Source: Limonium bicolor
Taxonomy: Eukaryota; Streptophyta; Magnoliopsida; Caryophyllales; Plumbaginaceae
Reading direction: 5' to 3'
DNA length: 64,000 nt
Assembly (NCBI GenBank): GCA_023374045.1
Contig: CM041777.1
Span: 85,120,300 to 85,184,299, forward strand
Made by a program: the position numbers and the translations under genes. Shown piece after piece: positions 56,330-64,000 of this stretch; the first letter of the stretch is position 1; each line of letters opens with the position of its first letter. The notes under the pieces are model-generated. The model worked only from the letters and a program-made list of their open reading frames with translations. It was not told where the DNA came from and did no database searches.

Positions 56330-56675
56330 AACCCTAGTCCTGAAGCTGAATACTACTCGGTCATGGTTGATCGAATATCATTTTCTCGAGCTATAGCTAG
56401 TTGAGTGAACATGCAAAATGATCGATGATTATCTCTTCCGAATAATGATTTCTCTTTTGCAAAATAATTGCACAACAAAATCTTCACCAATAACATACGA
56501 TAGAAGTAACTAGAAATATTCATCATAAGTACACTGCGATATGTTATTTGTTATTCTAATCAAAATGATGCAATAACCCCTTGGGATATCCTACGCCATT
56601 TTCATGCGCAAAACGGAATGTGTTTGTGTAGAACAATCACAAGAGGAATCTCCCTCGATGGGTACCAGTGGGATC
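56330..56675. other. Unassigned AT-rich spacer
   Basis: Separates two LTR elements. I see no coding or repeat signal. Confidence 0.35.
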
Positions 56676-57317
56676 TGTTAGGGGGCTGACTCAGGCGGAC
56701 TCTTGTTGTTACACAAGAGTAGTTTGACTCTATCTGTAAATGAGAAGAGTGGAAATACAAACAAGATTCAAGCAACTAGACTCTTTATATATGATCAATG
56801 ATTACAAACGAATCTCTTGCTCGTGGACTGACACTCTCACTCACTCGCTATAAGGATAGAGCAACTCTCGATGTAGCCTTGAATGGTTTTCTCTCTTTAT
56901 CTCTCTCTATGCTCTAGTATTTCTCTCTCTAAGCTCTGGATCCCCTGGGTCAAAATGATACAGCAACCTCTATTATATGCGTAATATGACGGTTATCTGA
57001 TAGTTGTGGTCATGCACACATTAGGCCGCTCTTTCTTGGACATGGGGTAACTGCTCCAACAACCAGGGTCAGTTTCTCCTGAATTTTTAGAACTGTTAAG
57101 TAGAAGGGATGTGGTATGATCGTGGGCAACTCCTCAACCACGTTCTTTAGGTTTGGGCGCCCAGTTTTTCCGCACGCTAGAGAGAGTCTAGTTGACAGTC
57201 AGACTCTCTCTTTTCAACACCTCTTCTACTTCTTTTCTCTATCGGCAAGTAGGCTCTCGCTGACTTGTTCTCTTTTCATGCGGAGTTAATGTTTATTAGA
57301 CAGAGTCTGACTGTCTC

Positions 57318-60300
57318 TGAAATACCCCAAATCTAAATAATATTATTTAATCATTATTTATTGGAATATAATCCAAATATAAATCATTCACGTACGCATG
57401 CAAACCCATGCATGAAAACGTTACGTAAAAAACAGTCGTTTCACCATAAACGCTAAAACGCCTTAGATGCATATGGTCAAACATGACCTTGTATGACCAC
57501 TAATATTCAAACTAAATGGTCATACAATTATTATATGAATATACAAATATATTCCCTAAGCTAAATTCAGTCAAAAACACAAAACGCTTGGGAGTGCTCA
57601 CGCCCGCTCCTTAAAGCAAGAAAAGCTCGGAGGAGGAGTGCCGAGGTGGCACGAACGAACCTATAAAATTAATTCCTAGAGTTCCTAATATCATTATTTA
57701 CCATTCTAAAGATAACCCACGAAGTGGTTCATCAAAATTCAACAAAAACCACAGGAGGATTTCTTAACGCTCCTTTTTGGCCCGAGAGTGTCCCGATGGC
57801 CCGTAAATTATGTCACGGGTTGATATAACCCCATATAACTCAATGTAACACCTTAGTATAAGTTTATTTACTATAATAAGTGTTTACAAACACTTGGAAC
57901 TCATAAGAACAATTGGTTTCCCAAAATTTCCTTAGAGCACAAAAACACCTTCGGGGTGTCACGAAAATGCGTTTTACGCAATTACCTTGTAGTTTTGACA
58001 TGCCACGAATTGGTAATCTTAAAAAGGGTTAAAATTACCTTCTAAATCAGTTGGTGTGACTAGTCAACAAGGCTCTCTATAGGGGCCGATTTTAAGGGCA
58101 AAAACTAGTATAAAATTTGCTTAAAAATTTATAAAAGGCTTTAAAACATGATGACTCATCATCCCATGTGTCACATTACTTAATGCCAAAGTATGTAGGT
58201 CTCATTTGACCAGAGAGCTGTCGAAATTAGGTCATGGAACAAGGCCATGTGAGCTAGATACAAAACAAATGCTAAAAGCAAAAAGTAGATTCCTTTTCCT
58301 TTTTGCCTTTTGATTTCTTAAGCAAGTAACCTTCCTTGCTTGTTCCTTAGCTCTTCATGACCGGTTTTTGAGCTCCATTCAGTCCCTAAATTCGTGACTC
58401 TACATGAGGAAGAAGACAACACAAACTTAGAAAAATCAAAAGAAGATACCTTACCTAAATTTCTTGTCTTCTAGTTCACATTATTTCTTCCACATGCTCT
58501 TGCCTTGTCACACTCCTCATGGCCGGTTTTTTAGGCTGGAAAAGAGATCATTTATTGAGCCAATCAACCATGAATTAAACTAAGGAAAAGAATTGTCAAA
58601 TGACATTAAAAATTTGACAAAACAAAATCAATTTCCAAATGCCTTCTTTCATTTACGTGAGTGAGCTTCACTTTCTTCCTTGCCCTCTTCTTGCACGGTT
58701 TGGTAAGCTCCCTCCTCTCTCTTCTAGCTTCATCTTATTCCTTTGAAGCTCTTAAGTCCATTAATGGAGTTTTAACTTCTATCTTCATCTTTAAGGTAAT
58801 TTCCTAGCATTTCTTGGCAAGTCTTGAAGCAAAACTCTTCCTAGCATAACAAGGTGTGTTCGGCTTCATTTAATTCTCCAAGGAGATTGTCCAAACCAAC
58901 ATTAAACCAAGGAGCATCTCAAGGTAGGTTTTAAAGCTTGAAAATCCTTAAAGCACATTTTTATGTGTAACCAAGTTCTACTTCTTCTAAGTCTCTTTTC
59001 TTCTTCATTTTGATGAAGGAAAATGTTCTTCACCTACCTTAGGAGTGCCGAATTTATAAGGAGAAAAGTCTAAGGTAAAGTCTTGTAAAATACTTACAAA
59101 TCTACTTAAGATCTTTGTTGAAGATCTAACTCCTAAACACCTTCACCTCTGCATTAACCGAGAGATTAAGCAAACGAAGAGTTTACCTAGGAGAAGCTTG
59201 GAGATTCAAGAAGAGTTCAAGCACTTAACCACCTTTGTTAAGAAGTAAGTTTACTAAGTAAATCCTTATGATATAAGTTTTGTTAAGCTTCTAAAAATTA
59301 TACAAAAATTAAGTACACCTCCTAGGTTTATTAAAACCGAAACCATATGGTATTATATGCCAAAAATACAATCTATAACTTATATAGAAAATATTTACCT
59401 TAAGACACATTTTTGTGTCACAAAATTAGTTATGTTACATATTAATTCAAGCCGAATTACCAAGGGCAAAAATGCTTATTTTGAGCTAAGAATTTATATA
59501 AGACATTACAATAATTTTTACATGAGTTATATAACTCCTATGAATTTATGTATAATTAGTATGACATATAAATCCACTTTTATATACTATATGGTCACCA
59601 AATAATTATGGCCGAATGCTTTAATTGATAAATAGGTATTAATGACCTACTTAGGTATATAAACCTATATCACAAAGTTTGGTGAGCTAAAAATATTTCA
59701 TTAGTGCTTAAATGGCTAATTAATTAAGTTAAGTGGCTTAAATGTAATTTTTACAAAATTTAGTGGGTTTATTATAAAAACCGAGAGTTAAGTGGCTGTT
59801 TGGTATTATTATAATATAATGTAAGGTTAGGAATTAAGTTTATGAATTTTAGATAAATTAACAAGTGTTAAGATAACTTTTATAAAGTTTGGGCTATTAT
59901 GTAATTTATAAAAGTTGTTATGAAAGTTTAGAACTTATTAATGGGCGAATTCATAATTAAGAGATTTATTAGGCTCACTTTCGAAATTTTGAAGAATTAA
60001 ATATTTAGACTTTAGTTTATAAGTCATTAAGAAGTTATTATAAAGTTTGGGGTGAAAATGTAATTAATGGAGAGTTCAAGACCTAAGCCGAATTATTTGG
60101 GGTTAGTTTGGTAATTTAAGAATTTATATATATATATCCGGCATTTATGGAGAATTAAAATAAAACTATAAGTTTATAAGGCATTATGCAAAGTTTATAA
60201 GGTTTGTGGTTAAATTGTAATTATGGGAAATAAAATATCATTGCCGAGAATTTAAGGGGCTAAGTTGTTATTTTCGAAAGTTATAGTACTTAAAAGCTAT

Positions 60301-62160
60301 ATACCAAAATATAGTGTGACTATGTAATTTAGCTAAATAAGAAGTTAAAACTCTATAATATAATGAGATTAGAATTTAAATATAAAGTTTATGAATTAAT
60401 GTGGTTGATTTATAAATAACCGAAATATAAGGGTAATAATTTAGATTTAAATAAATATAGGTCCTATATGGATATTTTGAGGAATTAGAAGAAAGAATTT
60501 TAATTAAAGGAATTATGGAATTAGAACTATGGTTTATGCTGTTATAAGGAAGTTAAAAAGAAACAATAAGTATTGTTTATGACTAAAAGGAGAATAAGGA
60601 GATTATAAGATATATTATGTTTGTAAGACATTAAAATAGTTAAGAAAATTATAAGTTGTTATGTCACTTAGACAATTAAAATAAACAACAAATATAGTAC
60701 ATGAATATATGATTACATATATGTACATTAAAGGATTTATAAATAAATCAAAAAGGAATAACAAATAAGTTATACATTAAATCATGAGGTAATTAAAAGA
60801 AATAAACCTCACATGAAATAACAAATACGAGATTTGTTTAAAAGATCCAATAGGATTATTATACAAGGGTAACATAAATTAACCCTCTCAGTTAATCCTA
60901 TTCTAGGACCTTGTTTGACCAGACGTTGACCGGGAATTTACAAGTACAGTCTACGGTGAACGGTATGGGATTCTTGCAACCTGTTTTCTAACGGATTACA
61001 CCGGCTTGTGTGCTATCTGTTGTTTGAAAAACGACCAAGATAATTAATGTAAAATGTTGTTTTACTCTTGTGCACTGTTGTATTATTTCATGTGTGTGAT
61101 TGTTGCTGACTACAACGTGTATGTCCCACGCATACAAACACTACTATACCAGTGGATTAAATACCTGCGTTTCAGTATACCGAGGACTTGTACTCAAGTC
61201 TCTCACTAACTTCGTTTATAACAAACGTCATTATCCTAAACGTGATAATTGACAATACACATTGTGTTCTTGTTTTAACGTCTTTATATGACACTTAACA
61301 ACTCTATACTACGAGAATGAGGAGCCCAGTTGGATCTGGCCATGCATGCTACAGGAGTTGTAACTGTCTCAGGTCGTCTCCTATCTACGTCGCGACGGAA
61401 CATTCAGTGGGAGGAAGACTTTATTCCTTCCGGGATTCAAATGCCCTTCAGTTCGAGGAAGACTTTATTCCTCTAGTGGGTTCTTATTTCCCACGCATTC
61501 AGTTCAGGGTTTAACTACGTTATCTCCTGGGGTTTTTATACCCAACCTTTCTTTATAACGAGGTCACTATACCTCCACTATTTCAGATATTCAGTTATAA
61601 CGGTCAGTCCCATTGTGTGGACCGATTATCAGTAAAGAATTTCAGTTCAGCTAACTCGACCTTCTATGTCTTGTTCTATGTGACATTATTGTCCTTGTAT
61701 GGATACTTGTTATCATCAGACTATGCTTGTTTACAGCTTTATAAAAATGAACTGCATGTGTTCGACAAAGTAGTTGGTGTGGCCCGGTAGACGATGGGCT
61801 GCACGTTTTCCATACCAGCATTGTTTGCTGAGCCCTTGGGGGGCACCCCCATTTTCAGGTACTGAAGTTAAGAAGATCACCACATGAGTGTAGGTGGGGT
61901 AGACCAAGCTTTGGGAGTTACTATTAGTTAATTATTTATTTCAGTATTTTACCTTGAGTTTGATTCCTAGTATCTCGGGTTGTATCTGTATTCCAGACCG
62001 TGACATTTGAGGATTGTATTTGGACTTAGCCTTGTTGGTCACATGGGTGGCCAACGGCATTGTAATACCGCCCGGTGTTGTATTTTTTTCCGCTGCAGTT
62101 GTATTTTATTTGGGAGTGATCGCCGTTCAGTTTATTGGATTTCGGGTTTGGGGTATTACA
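57318..62160 (+). repeat. Solo LTR of 4.84 kb
   Basis: Starts TGAAATACCCCAAATC and ends GGGTTTGGGGTATTACA, with inverted TG...CA termini. It is flanked by a perfect 5-bp duplication GTCTC (57313-57317 and 62161-62165). No primer site, polypurine tract or pol coding is found inside, so a single LTR left by recombination between two LTRs is the simplest reading. The 3' fifth (about 60900-62000) is less AT-rich and holds GAGCCCTTGGGGGGCACCCCC and TTTTCAGGTACTGAA, like the transcript-end region of long Gypsy (Del/Tekay) LTRs. Strand is chosen from this end. No ORF above 82 codons is credible. The AT-rich middle is 57330-60880. Confidence 0.82.
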
Positions 62161-62265
62161 GTCTCTCTGATTTGTTCTCTTTTAGTTGCACCAATTTTCT
62201 GGTTGACTCTTGCTGGTAGACATTGGCAATCCTCAGCAAAACTTTAATTGATTCAGGAATCAACA

Positions 62266-63400
62266 TTTCCCCTTTTTTTTGCTGATGATGCCAAAACCAC
62301 TCGAGTGATTCCCGCAACAAGAGTTAACCTGTAACCAAAATAATATACAAGCAAAAGTCTTAGAAATACCAACCTTAATGATTGATTCCCCCTTAGTCAA
62401 GTATTTCCCCTTAGTTAATATTTCCCCTTAGTCTGAGTTCGTCATTTAAAACAAGACCATTAAGAGAATAAAATAATAGAATTAAACTAAGCTTAAACAG
62501 ATAATGGCCTGCTTGGCCATCAAGCATACCAGAAACCATAAGTGTAACAAGTCTTCCAACCACGAAGAATAATGATCAGGTGAGGTCTTTCAAACACTTT
62601 CCCCCATTTTGACATCATCAGGTGAGGTCTTTCAAACATCCAGAAGCAATCACATGGTGAATTTGCCAACCGACAAAGTCTGCTAGAGTTTAATTGAAAA
62701 AAACACCACCGAGAAACAAGGGCTTAGAAAAGCTTTAAGAAATGAGGATGAGTGTGGGCTAGGGAATGGGGTACAGGACTTATTCGGTGCCGATAGATGA
62801 AACCAATTTTGGATAGGGAAACATAGGCACGAAATCACTTATACCCATTTGCACAAGCCATCCTTAGACAAATAATTTTCTATTTACCACATTACAGGAC
62901 TTCAGCACGCCCATTTAGGCAACATATAGATACTAGCGATTATAAAATGTAGCTTTGTGGTGAACTAGAGTCATGCGAATTCCATTCTTAGAAGTGGTGG
63001 CTAGAATAAGCGCTTGGTTGTGACCTTCTAGAGGAATTTCGTTTCTCCCTTTCTTTCTTTTTTTTTTGTCGATGCTAGAGCAAGAGTCTTCTTCTTCTTC
63101 TTCTTCTTCTTTTATAAATCCACTTCAACTCTTCAGTATTCTTTATGCAGTTAGACTCTAACTGTACTTATGTGTGGCTGAAGAAAATAAGCTTTGGTGG
63201 ATTCAAGCGGCAAACGAGAACATAACGCAGAGAAGCGGGGAGTGGATGTGATTGGAGCATTGGGCTGCTAGGGGGTCAATTTTGGATCTGGATGGTTCAA
63301 TTTATGGGTTTGGAATTTTGTTACGGTCAGGCTTTGGAATTGTGGGTGTTGCGACCGAATCGGTAAAGAGAAATAACGGGTTTCCAATCAACTTTGCACA
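62266..63400 (-). other. 3' non-coding region of the SIRE-like Copia
   Basis: Follows RNase H on the minus strand. It contains two polypurine-like stretches and a repeated motif TGAGGTCTTTCAAACA (62583-62598 and 62623-62638, plus strand), but no ORF. A CTT microsatellite of about eight units is at 63088-63110. Confidence 0.55.
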
Positions 63401-63720
63401 CAAAGTGTGGTTGAACTAGTTAACCAAGGAGAGTCTGGTTGCCAGAGAGACCATACCTGAGTACCCAGACTCTGCCTCTAAGAGGGAAAAGAGATATGAC
63501 CACCCTTTCAGAGCGAGTCACGCAAAGGTGTGTACGAAAAAACTCAAATGCAGCATTGGGTAATGCCATGGTGATGATCTCAGCAAGCTGGAGTCTGTGG
63601 AAACATAGTTTAATAAGATTAAGATCTTCTTCACACAATCTTGTAAAAAAAATGAGAACACAAGTCTATATGGATAAAGAATTCACGTGTGAGTCTGCTT
63701 GCATTTTGCACAAGATCCGC
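63400..63720 (-). pseudogene. SIRE-like Copia RNase H C-terminus
   Basis: A 72-codon frame (63638-63420) contains RLQLAEIITMALPNAAFEFF, a decayed form of the QLADIFTKALP...FE block that ends Copia RNase H. A broken match to the preceding HIDIRHHF-type block lies in other frames upstream (about 63690-63640). The region from 63730 to 64000 continues the element but is too decayed for me to assign. Confidence 0.6.
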
Positions 63721-64000
63721 AGATAGAGTATGCTTGGATATTTATATCCGAAGGCCCGTATCTTATCCAACAACGTACTATATGCATGACCCTGCCTGGT
63801 GTGCCAAATTTTTTATTATAGTGTTGCACGCGTAGGCAAGAGTTCACATGTACACTGAAGGAATTAGAGTGCTAAGCCAAATACAGGTGTCCAAACTCAA
63901 AGTCCAATGCCTTCAAATTTCTAGATTTTTATTAATTAAGAATGACCATCAGCATTGAAAAAACTATATTGTAGAGATCATAAATAAGGGAGAGATGCAC

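Larger units (their letters stand above)
56676..64000 (-). mobile_element. SIRE-like Ty1/Copia retrotransposon, 3' end, minus strand
   Basis: The 3' LTR occupies 56676-57317 plus 62166-62265, split by a solo LTR. Its plus-strand ends are TGTTAGGGGGCTG and GGAATCAACA, about 740 bases without the insert. Directly inside on the minus strand is the polypurine tract AAAAAAAAGGGGAAA (62280-62266). A second GATGATGTCAAAATGGGGGAAA-like stretch (about 62620-62595), a pattern found in SIRE/Maximus-type elements, lies further upstream. An RNase H C-terminus is at about 63720-63420. The rest of the element lies to the right of the window. Confidence 0.7.

Noticed and set aside
59357..59605. Plus-strand 82-codon frame.
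   Set aside because: AT-driven frame inside the solo LTR; no similarity to a known protein family.
1..64000. A host defence or metabolic gene cluster.
   Set aside because: I looked on both strands; all substantial coding signal belongs to mobile elements or the pararetrovirus.

Overview
The window is plant nuclear DNA, almost certainly from an angiosperm. It consists nearly entirely of mobile elements: one endogenous pararetrovirus, Copia and Gypsy LTR retrotransposons whose primer-binding sites (tRNA-iMet and tRNA-Asp types) are typical of plants, a LINE, a hAT DNA transposon, a fold-back element and a short SINE-like insertion. I see no intact host gene. The only host-like coding remnant is a short minus-strand fragment resembling an NRT1/PTR (NPF) transporter near 13.9-14.1 kb. 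I see no rRNA, tRNA or CRISPR array.

Layout. 1-6606: endogenous Caulimoviridae copy on the minus strand, running off the left edge. It carries two 3' ORFs of unknown function, a promoter with TATA box, a tRNA-iMet primer site, a movement-protein ORF and a long, still open coat-protease-reverse transcriptase frame. It ends beside a TA microsatellite inside a long minus-strand LTR (6652-10553). 10560-13254: decayed plus-strand Copia with its 3' LTR and a SINE-like insertion. 13255-14370: AT-rich DNA and the NPF-like fragment. 14371-18812: plus-strand hAT transposon with an 8-bp target duplication, containing a fold-back element (14568-15703). 18937-23476: plus-strand Gypsy (probable chromovirus) with a perfect GAAAC duplication but most of the integrase deleted. 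23596-28165: decayed minus-strand Copia. 28166-29934 and 50653-50910: two halves of one minus-strand LINE. They are split by a 20.7-kb block, a plus-strand Copia (29940-50647, TSD TAGAG) that is itself interrupted by a minus-strand Copia in its 5' LTR (30037-35321) and by a minus-strand Athila-like Gypsy (37882-48627, TSD ACAGC). 51412-56324: minus-strand Copia with short LTRs. 56676-64000: 3' end of a minus-strand SIRE-like Copia whose 3' LTR is split by a 4.84-kb solo LTR (57318-62160, TSD GTCTC).

History. The nests give a relative order: LINE before Copia (29940-50647) before the inner Copia and the Athila element; SIRE-like Copia before the solo LTR; hAT before the fold-back element; long LTR before the pararetrovirus. 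The pararetrovirus stands out because its reading frame stays open for more than 3.6 kb while nearly every other pol region here is broken. Its arrangement (separate movement-protein ORF overlapping a coat/pol ORF, plus two uncharacterised 3' ORFs) is the most promising candidate for something little described. The second is an array of palindromic hairpins repeated in both LTRs of the Athila-like element.

Limits. Everything here was read by eye. Lineage names below superfamily level are tentative, and domain borders are approximate.
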